This document shows, in pieces, positions 35,130 through 44,322 of a stretch of DNA of 64,000 bases (its first letter is position 1; every line of letters starts with the position of its first letter). The notes below the pieces were generated by a model. That model did not search any database and was not told the origin of the DNA. It saw nothing but the letters and a program-made list of their open reading frames with translations. This DNA comes from Sphingomonas sp. NFR04 (GTDB lineage: Bacteria > Pseudomonadota > Alphaproteobacteria > Sphingomonadales > Sphingomonadaceae), in contig NZ_FORV01000002.1 of the NCBI RefSeq assembly GCF_900114095.1, forward strand, positions 620,001 to 684,000, in the 5' to 3' direction. The position numbers and the translations under genes are program-made.

Positions 35130-35747
35130 ATGATGAAAATCATGAAGATTTTGCTTGCATGGGCCTGCACCATGCTTCTCGGCAGCCCTGCACTCGCATC
35201 GAAACATTTCGCGTCTTGCGAGGCGCCAAATCCCTGCACGGCTTATGGACGCGAAACTATCGACGGGAGGATTCCCGACGATGGCCGGTCCTACATTTTC
35301 CGAGCAAAAGTGACTGCGGGTGTTCCCGTCGTGATCAGCGGCCCGAACGAGGTGCAAACGTTCAATCTCTTTCGAGGTGATTTGGCAGAGTGGGATGGCA
35401 ACTGGAACGTACCGTTCACCTACACCGGACCGGTGCTGAACGCGTCCCTGTCAGACGCGGACTGGTCGGTCTATGACTGGTTCTTCAAGCCGGGGGTTCT
35501 CCCGTATGACAATTGCAGCCAGCCAGGTCCGATCGGTGCACTTTGCGGACGTCATACGAACTGGTTCTGGAACGCAGGGGGAATTTACTCCACGGGATCG
35601 GACGAAGAACCGTTCATGTTCTCCCTGGAGCTCATCGCCGTACCGGAGCCGTCCTCCTGGGCGCTTCTGATTGCTGGAGTAGCGATGGTCGGTGCTACGG
35701 TGCGCCGCAGAAGCGGATCGACGCGAACCCTAGTGCGCGCCGGGTAA
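35130..35747 (+). CDS. PEP-CTERM-anchored secreted protein
   Basis: A 205-residue secreted protein. Signal peptide (LAWACTMLLGSPALA), a Trp- and Cys-containing extracellular domain (residues about 25-165), and a C-terminal PEP-CTERM sorting signal: VPEPSSWALLIAGVAMVG followed by TVRRR. In Gram-negative bacteria such signals are cut by exosortase and often accompany exopolysaccharide. The tail after RRR is about 11 residues longer than usual. No exosortase gene lies in this window. The start could be 35130, 35133 or 35142; AGAGGTGGG lies immediately before the first. The locus is less GC-rich than the chromosome around it. Confidence 0.8.
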   Translation: MMKIMKILLAWACTMLLGSPALASKHFASCEAPNPCTAYGRETIDGRIPDDGRSYIFRAKVTAGVPVVISGPNEVQTFNLFRGDLAEWDGNWNVPFTYTGPVLNASLSDADWSVYDWFFKPGVLPYDNCSQPGPIGALCGRHTNWFWNAGGIYSTGSDEEPFMFSLELIAVPEPSSWALLIAGVAMVGATVRRRSGSTRTLVRAG

Positions 35748-36026
35748 AATGGTCTGTGCGAACGATCGTGGTGCTGATCTACCGTGCCATGATCGAGAGC
35801 TTGCTCGCTGGCGCGATTGGTGCGGTGGTTCGGCGGCCTCCTGATCGTCCGCATATGGGCGGTTTCGGACTTTCAAATTCATGATTCGACAACCTGGTCG
35901 CGCCGGTTTCACGAAGCCTGCACGCCCGTGCAAATAGAAGATATGGATCGACCGGAAGTCGGCAGGTAACAAGCGTCTCCGGCGCCTGCATTCACGAGGC
36001 TGCGGGGCCTACTGGGGGACCAAGGA

Positions 36027-36518
36027 ATGCTGCCTATTGGCTTTGGCGTGCTGCTGATTGCATCGCCGCTCCAGCATGTGCCTGCCACGCTAGCCCCGCG
36101 TCCATGTGACGTTACTGCCGCCAAAGACATCGGCACCGTGCAGCACGTGCTGAGCGAGCGGCTTGTCGATATCTTCCGGCGAGCGCGTGACGAGGGATGG
36201 CAGCAGGATTCCACGCTCAAACGGCTCGTAGATCCGAACGCCGCGTTCGATCTCGGCGCGGGCGATGTCGGCCGCGCGATGAGCGTCGGCACCACCGGTG
36301 CACGGAACATGAGCATCGCGATGCCGGGCACGTCGTTCCGCTACACGCGCTGGACGTCCATCCCGATGCCGGCGGACGCCTGCGCCGAACAACAGGTGAC
36401 CGTCGACTTTTTCGATCCCGCCACGGGCGATGTCGCGCGCGTCGAGGGAAGCTTTCGCGGCGGCATCTTGCTGTCCGCCAAGGGCTGGATGCACGCAGAA
36501 GTCAGCGGGAAGCGCTGA
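36027..36518 (+). CDS. secreted hypothetical protein
   Basis: A 163-residue protein with a hydrophobic N-terminus (MLPIGFGVLLIASPLQ) that looks like a short signal. The mature part contains RLVDIFRRARDEGWQQD and a C-terminal, probably beta-rich half with TVDFFDPATGDVARVEG. Two Cys are present (APRPCDV, PADACAEQ). I do not recognise it. Its stop lies 4 bp from the stop of the convergent hydrolase. A GGGGA/AAGGA-rich leader precedes the ATG. Confidence 0.65.
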   Translation: MLPIGFGVLLIASPLQHVPATLAPRPCDVTAAKDIGTVQHVLSERLVDIFRRARDEGWQQDSTLKRLVDPNAAFDLGAGDVGRAMSVGTTGARNMSIAMPGTSFRYTRWTSIPMPADACAEQQVTVDFFDPATGDVARVEGSFRGGILLSAKGWMHAEVSGKR

Positions 36519-36522
36519 AGGC

Positions 36523-37392
36523 TCAGCCCGCGACCTTCGCCAGCAGCCGCTCGATCCCCACCACCGCTTCGGGCTCGTCGAGGGCCGGCGCATGGCCCAC
36601 CCCCGGCACCGTCACCAGCTCGGCACCGGGTACCCGCGCAACCATCTTCTCCGCCGTCTCGGCGCGCAGGATGTCCGAGCGTTCGCCGCGCACCACCAGC
36701 AGCGGACGGCCGGCAAGCGCATCGATCGTCGGCCACATGTCCGGCCCGGCCTCGTTGCCCGGCACGCGGAACGGCTCGGCGATCTTCATGTCATAGTCGA
36801 GCACGATGCGGCCCTGGCTGTTCACCCGGTGGAGCCGCTTGGCCATCGCCAGCCAGTCCTCGATCGCATGGTCCGGATACACATCGGCATTCGCCTCGGC
36901 GACGCCGCGCGCCGCGTGCATCCAGGTGGGGTACCAGACCTGCTTGCCGACATAGGTGCGGATCCGCGCCAGTCCCGCCGGGTTCAGCTCCGGCCCGACA
37001 TCGTTCAGCACCGCGCCGGCCAGCTTGCCGCCGTCGGTCGCCGCGAGCAGCATCGTCACGATGCCGCCGAGCGAGGTGCCCACCGCGACGAACTTCTCGA
37101 TCTTCAGCTCGGCGAGCAGCGCCTCGACATCCTGCAGATAGACCAGCGGCACATAGGTCATCGGGTCCTTGGCATAGGCGCTCTCGCCGCGGCCGCGAAA
37201 CTCGACGCAGAGCACCCGCCACTCGCCCGAGAAGCGCTCGGCCAGGTCGGCGAAGTCGCGCGCGTTGCGGGTGAGGCCGGGGAAGCAGAGCAGCGGCGGG
37301 CGGTCGGCGCGGCCCGGATAGTCGCGATAATGCAAGCGCAGGCCGTCTTTCGACCACCAAACGCCATCGGAGTAGTTGCGCCGAGCATCCAT
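36523..37392 (-). CDS. alpha/beta hydrolase with Ser nucleophile
   Basis: A 289-residue cytosolic hydrolase. FPGLTRNARDF is the oxyanion loop, VLCVEFRGRGESAYAKD the strand-4 region, and VAVGTSLGGIVTML the nucleophile elbow with Ser. The Asp is probably in VVRGERSDIL and the His in VPGVGHAPALDEP. It resembles the large esterase / lipase-like alpha/beta hydrolase group without clear substrate. The start ATG at 37392 is only 18 bp from the divergent SelO start at 37411, an unusually small gap for two promoters. Convergent with the hypothetical gene at 36027-36518. Confidence 0.87.
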   Translation of the reverse strand: MDARRNYSDGVWWSKDGLRLHYRDYPGRADRPPLLCFPGLTRNARDFADLAERFSGEWRVLCVEFRGRGESAYAKDPMTYVPLVYLQDVEALLAELKIEKFVAVGTSLGGIVTMLLAATDGGKLAGAVLNDVGPELNPAGLARIRTYVGKQVWYPTWMHAARGVAEANADVYPDHAIEDWLAMAKRLHRVNSQGRIVLDYDMKIAEPFRVPGNEAGPDMWPTIDALAGRPLLVVRGERSDILRAETAEKMVARVPGAELVTVPGVGHAPALDEPEAVVGIERLLAKVAG

Positions 37393-37410
37393 CGCGCCCC
37401 ATATCGCCGC

Positions 37411-38760
37411 ATGGCCTTCGCTCCGCAACAGGCGATCCTCGAACTCGGGGATGGCTTCTACGATCCGGTGGTGCCCGCGCGCTTCCCCCAGACGATCCTC
37501 CGCTTCCGCAACGACCGCGCCGCCGCGACCGTCGGACTGGAGGGGCTGAGCGATGCCGAATGGCTCGCCCATTTCGCCCGGTTCGAGCCGCTCCAGGGCA
37601 GCCTGCCCCAGCCGCTGGCGCTGCGCTATCACGGCCACCAGTTCCGCGTGTACAATCCCGAGATCGGCGACGGCCGCGGCTTCCTGTTCGCGCAGATGAC
37701 CGACGATGCCGGCCGGCTGATGGATCTCGGCACCAAGGGATCGGGCCAGACGCCGTACAGCCGCTTCGGCGACGGCCGCCTGACGCTGAAGGGCGGCGTG
37801 CGCGAGATCCTTGCCACCGAGATGCTGGAGGCGCTGGGCGTCGAGACCAGCCGCACCTTCTCGCTGGTCGAGACCGGCGAATCGCTCCACCGGGGCGACG
37901 AGCCCTCACCCACCCGTTCCGCGGTGCTGGTGCGGCTCAACCATGGCCATATCCGCATCGGCGTGTTCCAGCGGCTCGCCTATTTCCAGGATGTGGAAGC
38001 GCTGCGGAAGCTCACTGCCTATGTGCTCCGCCATTATTTCGGCGAGCAGGACGGGCCGGACGCGCCCGAGCGGCTGCTCGCCCATGTCGTCGCCCGCACC
38101 GCGCGGATGGCGGGGCAGTTCATGGCAGCCGGGTTCGTCCACGGGGTGCTCAACAGCGACAATATCAACGTCACCGGCGAGAGCTTCGACTATGGCCCCT
38201 GGCGCTTCGCCCCCAGCTGGGCGGCGAACTTCACCGCGGCCTATTTCGACCAGAACGGCCTCTATGCTTTCGGTCGCCAGCCCGAGGCGATCTATTGGGA
38301 CGTGATGCAGCTCGCCATTTCGCTGCGCCTGATCGCGGAGGAAGCGCCGTTGATCGCCGCGCTGGAGGGCTTCGCCCCCGCCTATCACCGCGAGGAGGCG
38401 AACGCCGTGCTCTGGCGGCTCGGCGTCCAGCCGCGTGACGAGGCCAGCGACCGCGCGCTCACCGAAGCGGTGGAGGTGGCGCTCAACCAGACCGGCACGC
38501 TGCTCCACCGTTTCTATTTCGACGCGTTCGGCGGCAAGCTGCCCGAGAGCTATGGCGCCGAATTCGCCGAGGTGCGCAGTCGCCTCGCCGACTATCGTCC
38601 CCGCGAGGCCCGCGACCACGCCTATTGGCGCGGCGAGCCCTGCGCGATGCTGATCGACGAGGTCGAATCGCTCTGGTCCGCCATCGCCGAGCGCGACGAC
38701 TGGGCGCCGCTCACCGCCAAGGTGCAGGCGATCCGCGAGATGGGCGAGGCTCTGGCCTAG
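37411..38760 (+). CDS. selO: SelO (YdiU) pseudokinase-type protein AMPylase
   Basis: A 449-residue SelO-family protein. The nucleotide-binding part is DLGTKGSGQTPYSRFGDGR (106-124), followed by KGGVREILATEML; the catalytic segment HGVLNSDNINV (244-254) carries the Asp250-Asn251 pair, with SFDYGPWRF supplying the metal-binding Asp260. SelO adenylylates proteins, affecting redox and stress responses, using ATP in an inverted pose. No selenocysteine or C-terminal C-x-x-U is present. At 449 residues it is a little shorter than the E. coli protein (478). ATG at 37411 begins at the family's conserved N-terminus; longer frames overlap the divergent hydrolase. Confidence 0.93.
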   Translation: MAFAPQQAILELGDGFYDPVVPARFPQTILRFRNDRAAATVGLEGLSDAEWLAHFARFEPLQGSLPQPLALRYHGHQFRVYNPEIGDGRGFLFAQMTDDAGRLMDLGTKGSGQTPYSRFGDGRLTLKGGVREILATEMLEALGVETSRTFSLVETGESLHRGDEPSPTRSAVLVRLNHGHIRIGVFQRLAYFQDVEALRKLTAYVLRHYFGEQDGPDAPERLLAHVVARTARMAGQFMAAGFVHGVLNSDNINVTGESFDYGPWRFAPSWAANFTAAYFDQNGLYAFGRQPEAIYWDVMQLAISLRLIAEEAPLIAALEGFAPAYHREEANAVLWRLGVQPRDEASDRALTEAVEVALNQTGTLLHRFYFDAFGGKLPESYGAEFAEVRSRLADYRPREARDHAYWRGEPCAMLIDEVESLWSAIAERDDWAPLTAKVQAIREMGEALA

Positions 38761-38820
38761 CGCCGCGAAATCGGGCAAAGCGATCGTAACAGGGGCAACG
38801 AACCAGAAAACAGAAGGCCC

Positions 38821-40236
38821 ATGCCGGACCAGGAACTCCTTTCGACCGAACCCGCGACGGGCGCCGTGCTGTGGCGTCACCCGATCGGGGATGCCGACAC
38901 CGAAGTCGCGATCGCCCGCGCCAGTTGGGCAGCTTGGGCCGCACGCCCGCTCGCCGTACGGATCGAGGCGCTGCGCCGCTTCGCCAATGTCGTGCGACAA
39001 CGGGCCGATGCCTTCACCGACCTGCTCGCCCGCGAGACCGGCAAGCCGCTCTGGGAAGCGCGCACCGAGGTCGAGACGGTGATCGCCAAGGTCGATATCT
39101 CGGTCACCAGCTATTCGGAGCGCACCGGCCAGCGCCGGATCGAAGCGCCGATGAACACGCGGCTCGCGCTGCGGCACAAGCCGCACGGCGTGCTGGCGGT
39201 GCTGGGCCCCTATAACTTCCCGGCGCATCTGCCCAACGGCCATATCGTGCCCGCGCTGCTCGCCGGCAACGCGGTGGTGTTCAAGCCCTCCGAAAAGACG
39301 CCTGCCAGCGGCGCCTTCCTCGTCGACTGCTTCCATGCCGCCGGCATCCCCGAAGGCTGTATCCGCCTGCTGATCGGCGGGCCGGATCAGGGCAAGGCAT
39401 TGGCCAGCCACCCGGACATCGACGGGCTGCTGTTCACCGGCTCGGCGAACACCGGCATCGCGCTCAACCGCCAGTTCGCCGCGCGGCCGGAGAAGATCCT
39501 CGCGCTGGAGATGGGCGGCAACAACCCCATCGTCGTTTGGAATACGCCGGACCTCTATTCGGCCGCGGTGCTGGTGGTGCAGTCCGCCTTCACCACCGCC
39601 GGCCAGCGCTGCACCGCCGCGCGCCGGCTGATCGTCGACGAGAAATTGTTCGAGCCGCTGATGGCGGAGCTCAACAAGCTGATCGGCCGCCTGATCATCG
39701 GCGAGCCGCACGCCGATCCCCAACCCTTCATGGGCCCGGTGATCGACAACAATACCGCCGACATGCTGACCGAGAGCTTCCTGACGCTCTCCACCATGGG
39801 CGGCCGCCCGCTGCGCCACATGGAGCGGCTGATCGAGAACCGCCCCTTCCTCACCCCCGGCATGGTCGACATGACCGAGGCGCGGGAGAAGGTGGATGTC
39901 GAGCTGTTCGGCCCGATCCTCCAGGTGTTCCGCAAGGCGAGCTTCGAGGAGGCAATCGCCGAGGCGAACGACACCCGCTACGGCCTCTCCGCGAGCCTGG
40001 TGAGCCAGGATCCGCGACTCTACGACCAGTTCTGGGCCAACATCCGCGCCGGCATCGTCAACTGGAACAAGCCGACCAACGGCGCCTCCTCGGCGGCGCC
40101 GTTCGGCGGCGTCGGCTGGTCGGGTAACCACCGCCCCAGCGCCTATTATGCGGCGGACTATTGCGCCTATCCGGTGGTCTCCTCGGAATCCGAGCAGGCG
40201 CGCGCGGCGATGGGCGTGGGGCTGCGCGACGCCTGA
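38821..40236 (+). CDS. astD: succinylglutamate-semialdehyde dehydrogenase
   Basis: A 471-residue aldehyde dehydrogenase. The NAD site includes GPYNFPAHLPNG and Lys155 in FKPSEKTP; Glu230 in LALEMGGNNP and the nucleophile Cys264 in TAGQRCTAARR are the catalytic pair. The motifs NFPAHLPNGHIVPALLAGN and GGNNPIVVW match AstD of the arginine succinyltransferase pathway (succinylglutamate semialdehyde to succinylglutamate) better than betaine or succinate-semialdehyde dehydrogenases. It is preceded by GAAGG and lies 60 bp after selO. No other ast genes (astA, B, C, E) are in this window, so the rest of the pathway must be elsewhere. Confidence 0.9.
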   Translation: MPDQELLSTEPATGAVLWRHPIGDADTEVAIARASWAAWAARPLAVRIEALRRFANVVRQRADAFTDLLARETGKPLWEARTEVETVIAKVDISVTSYSERTGQRRIEAPMNTRLALRHKPHGVLAVLGPYNFPAHLPNGHIVPALLAGNAVVFKPSEKTPASGAFLVDCFHAAGIPEGCIRLLIGGPDQGKALASHPDIDGLLFTGSANTGIALNRQFAARPEKILALEMGGNNPIVVWNTPDLYSAAVLVVQSAFTTAGQRCTAARRLIVDEKLFEPLMAELNKLIGRLIIGEPHADPQPFMGPVIDNNTADMLTESFLTLSTMGGRPLRHMERLIENRPFLTPGMVDMTEAREKVDVELFGPILQVFRKASFEEAIAEANDTRYGLSASLVSQDPRLYDQFWANIRAGIVNWNKPTNGASSAAPFGGVGWSGNHRPSAYYAADYCAYPVVSSESEQARAAMGVGLRDA

Positions 40237-40327
40237 CGCTCTGCGTTAGGCTTTTCGCAACCCTGCCGCTTAACAGCGGTTTCAGGGGCCGGCGTGCAGG
40301 ATGTCCCCCTTGGGACGGAACGACAGC

Positions 40328-41269
40328 ATGGATTCGGGGCGCACGTCCGCGACGATCTTCAGCCTGACGCACGACCTGCCCGCACCGCGCGCGCCTAGCG
40401 CCGCGGCGGCGGACGGGCTCGATGCGGGCCAACTCGCCTGGGGCGGCGAGCTGCTCGACTGCGGCATCCACTGGATCGGCCGCGCCGGCGCACGGCTGCG
40501 CGTGGAGCGCGAACTGGCCGAGGCGCTGCCGATCCAGCTGCACCTGGGATCCGCCGAGCCGCTGATCGGCCGCACGCTCTGGTCCGACGGCAGCGAGGCG
40601 GGGCTCGCCTTCGACGCACCGGTGGACGTGCTGGGGATGGTTGCCCGCAACCTTGCCCGCGCCACCGCCGAGCGCCGCCGCCTGCCGCGTATCGAGCTGC
40701 ATCACACCGTCGGCGTGCATCGCGGCGGCGAGGTCGAGCAGCTCCGCACCCGCGATATCTCGCAAGGCGGCGTCGGCGTCGAGGCGCGCGGGCTCGCCAT
40801 GGACGAGGCAGTGCAGCTGACCTTTGACGGGCTGCGTCCGCTGGAGGGCATTGTCCGCTGGATCGCGGGCGAGACGGCCGGCATCGTCTTCAGCGAGGAA
40901 CTAAGCTGGCAGACGTTGTTCCCTTGGCTGCGCGGCATCCAGCAGGCGCCTGCACCCCAGGCTGGCGGGATCGATGCCGACGGCCTGCTGCAGGACAAGC
41001 TGGCGCTGCGCCTCGACCTGCCCGGCCGGGTGCGCGAGGGCGTGGGCTGGTGGAATTGCCGCATCCATGCGCTCACCGCCCAGCAGGTCGAGTTCGAGGC
41101 GCGCCAGGCCTTTGCACCGGGGGCGGCATTATGGGTGGCGCTCCCGGAGATCGGCGGCGGTCCGGCTCGGGTGCTGCGGGCGCGGCACGGCCGGACGCTC
41201 GCCGAATTCCGCATGCCGCTGCGCGACAGCGACCTGCGCCTGCTCACCGCGAGCCGCCGCACTGGCTGA
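40328..41269 (+). CDS. PilZ-domain protein with three PilZ-like repeats
   Basis: A 313-residue cytosolic protein. The middle third (about 110-200) is a clear PilZ domain, with the cyclic-di-GMP motif RRRLPR (116-121) and DISQGG (143-148), matching RxxxR and D/NxSxxG. The first (about 35-105) and last (about 222-308) thirds look like related PilZ-fold segments that have lost both motifs. It is therefore probably a c-di-GMP receptor with one working and two degenerate domains. I favour the ATG at 40328, behind GGACGGAA; another ATG at 40301 is in frame. It lies 41 bp before moeA, on the same strand. Confidence 0.8.
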   Translation: MDSGRTSATIFSLTHDLPAPRAPSAAAADGLDAGQLAWGGELLDCGIHWIGRAGARLRVERELAEALPIQLHLGSAEPLIGRTLWSDGSEAGLAFDAPVDVLGMVARNLARATAERRRLPRIELHHTVGVHRGGEVEQLRTRDISQGGVGVEARGLAMDEAVQLTFDGLRPLEGIVRWIAGETAGIVFSEELSWQTLFPWLRGIQQAPAPQAGGIDADGLLQDKLALRLDLPGRVREGVGWWNCRIHALTAQQVEFEARQAFAPGAALWVALPEIGGGPARVLRARHGRTLAEFRMPLRDSDLRLLTASRRTG

Positions 41270-41310
41270 AGCCGCTTGCATCGGCGCGCGGCCGCGCCCA
41301 AGCGGACGCC

Positions 41311-42492
41311 ATGGCACTTCTTCCCATCGCCGAAGCCCAGGCGCGGCTGCTCGCCCTTGGCGGTCCCACGTCCGTGGAGATGGTCCCATTGGCGGACGCC
41401 GCCGGCCGCTGGGCGGCCGAGCCCGTCGTCGCCAGGCGCACCCAGCCGGAGACAGACCTTTCGGCGATGGACGGCTACGCGATCCGCTTCGCCGACCTGC
41501 CCGGCCCCTGGCGCGTGATCGGCGAGAGCGCGGCGGGCTCGGGCTTCGCAGGCACGGTTGCACCGGGCGAAGCCGTGCGGATCTTCACCGGCGCGCCGAT
41601 GCCCGAAGGCGCGGACACGGTGCTCGTCCAGGAAGAGGCAGCGCGCGACGGCGATCAGCTCCACCTCGCTGGCGAAGGGCCGCTCACGCTCGGCCGCAAC
41701 ACGCGCCGACGCGGGCTTGACTTCGCGGAGGGCGACGCGCTGATCGCGGCGGGCGAGCGGCTCACCCCCGCCCGGATCGCACTGGCGGCGATCGGCGGCC
41801 ATGCGGCGCTGCCCGTCCGCCGCAAGGTCCGCGTCGCGATCGCCGCGACCGGTGACGAGCTGGTGGCACCGGGCGCGCCGATCGGCCCTGCCCAGCTGCC
41901 CGAATCGAACCGCACCATGCTCGCCGCGCAGCTGGCCGATCTGCCGGTCGAGATCGTCGATCTCGGCATCCTGCCCGACGATCTGGGCGCCCTCACCCAT
42001 GCCTTCGCGACCGTCGAGGCCGATTTGCTGATCACCAGCGGCGGCGCTTCGGTGGGCGATCACGACCTCGTCCGGCCCGCACTGGAAGCCGCCGGCGCGA
42101 CGATCGACTTCTGGCGGATCGCGCTCCGCCCGGGCAAGCCGATGATGGCCGGCAGGCGCGGCGACATGGTCGTGCTCGGCCTTCCGGGCAACCCGGTATC
42201 GGTATTCGTCACCGCGCTGCTGTTCGCCAAGCCCTTGATCGCGCACCGTTCCGGCGCCGCCGACCCGTTCCCGCGGGGACGCACCGCGATCCTCGGCGAA
42301 CCGCTGCCGGCCAATGGCCCGCGCACCGATTACCTGCGCGCCACGCTGATCGACGGCCGCGTCCATGCCTCCGCGATCCAGGACAGCTCGATGCTCCGCA
42401 CGCTGGCGCGCAGCACCTGCCTGATCGTGCGCGCGCCGCATGCGCCAGCCGCAAATAGCTCCGACTCGGTGGAAATCCTCGACATCGCTTGA
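41311..42492 (+). CDS. moeA: molybdopterin molybdotransferase MoeA
   Basis: A 393-residue MoeA. Family blocks include [57 protein letters not shown] and [16 protein letters not shown]. MoeA inserts molybdate into adenylylated molybdopterin during molybdenum cofactor formation. The gene lies directly upstream of lexA on the same strand, an order I associate with sphingomonad genomes. Longer frames from 40924 overlap the PilZ-type gene and are unconserved. The ribosome binding site AAGCGGA is modest. Confidence 0.95.
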   Translation: MALLPIAEAQARLLALGGPTSVEMVPLADAAGRWAAEPVVARRTQPETDLSAMDGYAIRFADLPGPWRVIGESAAGSGFAGTVAPGEAVRIFTGAPMPEGADTVLVQEEAARDGDQLHLAGEGPLTLGRNTRRRGLDFAEGDALIAAGERLTPARIALAAIGGHAALPVRRKVRVAIAATGDELVAPGAPIGPAQLPESNRTMLAAQLADLPVEIVDLGILPDDLGALTHAFATVEADLLITSGGASVGDHDLVRPALEAAGATIDFWRIALRPGKPMMAGRRGDMVVLGLPGNPVSVFVTALLFAKPLIAHRSGAADPFPRGRTAILGEPLPANGPRTDYLRATLIDGRVHASAIQDSSMLRTLARSTCLIVRAPHAPAANSSDSVEILDIA

Positions 42493-42502
42493 CAGCAGGT
42501 CG

Positions 42503-42532
42503 GAACATTGCATAAACGTTCCCAGTCTGTTC
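42503..42532 (+). promoter_or_regulatory. LexA operator (SOS box) in the lexA promoter
   Basis: GTTC-CCAGTCT-GTTC (42518-42532) is an exact match to the alphaproteobacterial SOS box GTTC-N7-GTTC, 18 bp before the lexA start codon. A further GAAC lies at 42503-42506, an inverted copy of the half-site. Confidence 0.9.
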
Positions 42533-42550
42533 TGGACCCCGGAGGATTGG

Positions 42551-43228
42551 ATGCTCACGCGCAAGCAGCACGAGCTGATCTGCTTCATTTCCGACCGTCT
42601 TGCCGAGACGGGCGTATCGCCCTCGTTCGAGGAAATGAAGGAGGCGCTCGATCTCAAGTCGAAATCGGGCGTGCACCGCCTGATCAGCGCGCTGGAGGAA
42701 CGCGAGTTCATCCGCCGCCTGCCCAACCGCGCCCGCGCGCTGGAGGTGCTGCGCATGCCCGAGCGCGGCGAGCGCAAGCCTGCCGCGAAGGCGCCCAAGC
42801 CGGCGAGCACCACCGCTGCCCCGGCGTCGCTCCCCACCCCGGCCAACGACGTGGTCGAGATTCCGCTGCACGGCCGCATCGCCGCCGGCACGCCGATCGA
42901 GGCGCTCGAGGGCTCGACCATGCTGCCGGTCCCCGCGGCGCTGCTCGGCGCGGGCGAGCATTATGCGCTCGAAGTCGCGGGTGACTCGATGGTCGAGGCC
43001 GGCATCCTCGACGGCGACTATGCGCTGATCCGCCGCACGGAGACGGCGCGCGACGGCGAGATCGTCGTTGCGCTGATCGACGATGCCGAGGCGACGCTCA
43101 AGTATTTCCGCAAGGAAGGTGCGATGGTCCGGCTCGATCCGGCCAATCGCGACTACACGCCCCAGCGCTACCGCCCGGACCAAGTGCGAGTGCAGGGGCG
43201 GCTGGCAGGACTGTTGCGCCGCTATTGA
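42551..43228 (+). CDS. lexA: LexA SOS repressor
   Basis: A 225-residue LexA. The winged helix begins [17 protein letters not shown] with recognition helix region [16 protein letters not shown]. The protease half contains the Ala112-Gly113 cleavage site ([11 protein letters not shown]), nucleophile Ser146 in [10 protein letters not shown] and general-base Lys184 in [10 protein letters not shown]. RecA filaments would trigger self-cleavage. The hinge (about 70-100) is long and rich in Lys, Pro and Ala. The ATG follows GGAGG, and the promoter carries a perfect alphaproteobacterial SOS box, so the gene is autoregulated. Confidence 0.97.
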   Translation: MLTRKQHELICFISDRLAETGVSPSFEEMKEALDLKSKSGVHRLISALEEREFIRRLPNRARALEVLRMPERGERKPAAKAPKPASTTAAPASLPTPANDVVEIPLHGRIAAGTPIEALEGSTMLPVPAALLGAGEHYALEVAGDSMVEAGILDGDYALIRRTETARDGEIVVALIDDAEATLKYFRKEGAMVRLDPANRDYTPQRYRPDQVRVQGRLAGLLRRY

Positions 43229-43386
43229 TCGCCTGTCGCGGAAACGGCGGGCCTGCTCTGGGTTCGCCGTTTCGTGCGATATTCTCGTCGCCGACTTGGC
43301 GTCGGCATAGTGCGCGACGCTGCCGTGTTCCCAACGCCTTGTTCTTGTGACAAGATCGACAGGCGGGAGTTCGTGGGGAGCAGGCA

Positions 43387-44310
43387 ATGCGCGTATCCGT
43401 TGTGGCGCTGCTGAGTGGGGCTTTGTTCCCCTTTTCGGCAACGGCGCACCAGAACACGCCGGGGTCGCAGCAGACATCTCCTCCGTCCGCAGCGGCAGGT
43501 CAGACCGCCGATCCGATCATCGTCACGGGGCGGCCGCTTCCCTCCAAGGAACAAATCCGCTCGATAACGCGCTCGATCTCTCCCGCGACCCCATCGAGCG
43601 ACCCTCTGGCGCGCTTCAACGATCCGGTTTGCCTTGCCAGCGTGGGACTCGATTGCACGACCATGGAGAGGATCGGCCAGAGATTCGCGGCAGACGCGGA
43701 GCAGGCCGGGCTGAAGCTTGCGGGCGACCACTGCAAGCCGAACATCGTCGTCCTCTTCATCGACGGCGTGAACAGCGAAATCGACACGCTCGTGAAGCGG
43801 AAATGGTGGATTTTCGGCGATCGAAGCCCGGCGGAGATCCGCACGATCGTGCACGAGCGGGGTCCGGTCCGGGCGTGGAGCAACAGTGAGACGCGTGGGC
43901 GCGACGGCGAGCGGATCGACACCCGCGGCGTTCTCCGGATCGCCAGCGCCTCCAGAATCGTGGCGCCGATCCGGAAGGACACGCTGGCGGCGATCGTGAT
44001 GATCGAACGATCCGCCTTGATCGGCAAGACGACCCATCAGATCGCCGACTATCTGGCGATGCGCGCGCTTGCCGGGGTACGCCCGCCGCAGAAGGGCGAC
44101 GAGCAGAACGGCAACGGGGAGACCATCCTCGGCCTGTTCACGGGTGACGCACCCGGCGTTCCCGCAGAGATGACCGCCTTGGACCGCGGGTATCTCCGTG
44201 GCCTCTATGCGGCGCCGGCCAACGCTTTCGCGTGGAGCACGCAAGGACAGATCGTCCGGACGATCCTCAAGGCCAAGGATGCGGAGGTCGCGCCAGCGGA
44301 CAAGCCGTAG
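43387..44310 (+). CDS. secreted hypothetical protein
   Basis: A 307-residue protein with a signal peptide (VVALLSGALFPFSATA) followed by a Gln/Pro/Ala-rich stretch with a TBDR-box-like PIIVTGRPLP, which is likely coincidental. The mature part has two Cys near VCLASVGLDCTT and one at AGDHCKPN, the strand NIVVLFIDGVN and a later repeat-like portion (LAAIVMIERSALIGKTTHQIADYLAMRAL). I do not recognise a domain. The ATG follows GGGGAG. It lies between lexA and the convergent metallo-beta-lactamase. Confidence 0.75.
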   Translation: MRVSVVALLSGALFPFSATAHQNTPGSQQTSPPSAAAGQTADPIIVTGRPLPSKEQIRSITRSISPATPSSDPLARFNDPVCLASVGLDCTTMERIGQRFAADAEQAGLKLAGDHCKPNIVVLFIDGVNSEIDTLVKRKWWIFGDRSPAEIRTIVHERGPVRAWSNSETRGRDGERIDTRGVLRIASASRIVAPIRKDTLAAIVMIERSALIGKTTHQIADYLAMRALAGVRPPQKGDEQNGNGETILGLFTGDAPGVPAEMTALDRGYLRGLYAAPANAFAWSTQGQIVRTILKAKDAEVAPADKP

Positions 44311-44322
44311 CGCCCGCCCCGC

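Noticed and set aside
37906..40131. 741-codon minus-strand frame spanning selO and astD
   Set aside because: It crosses two well-defined genes of the opposite strand and shows no known motif.
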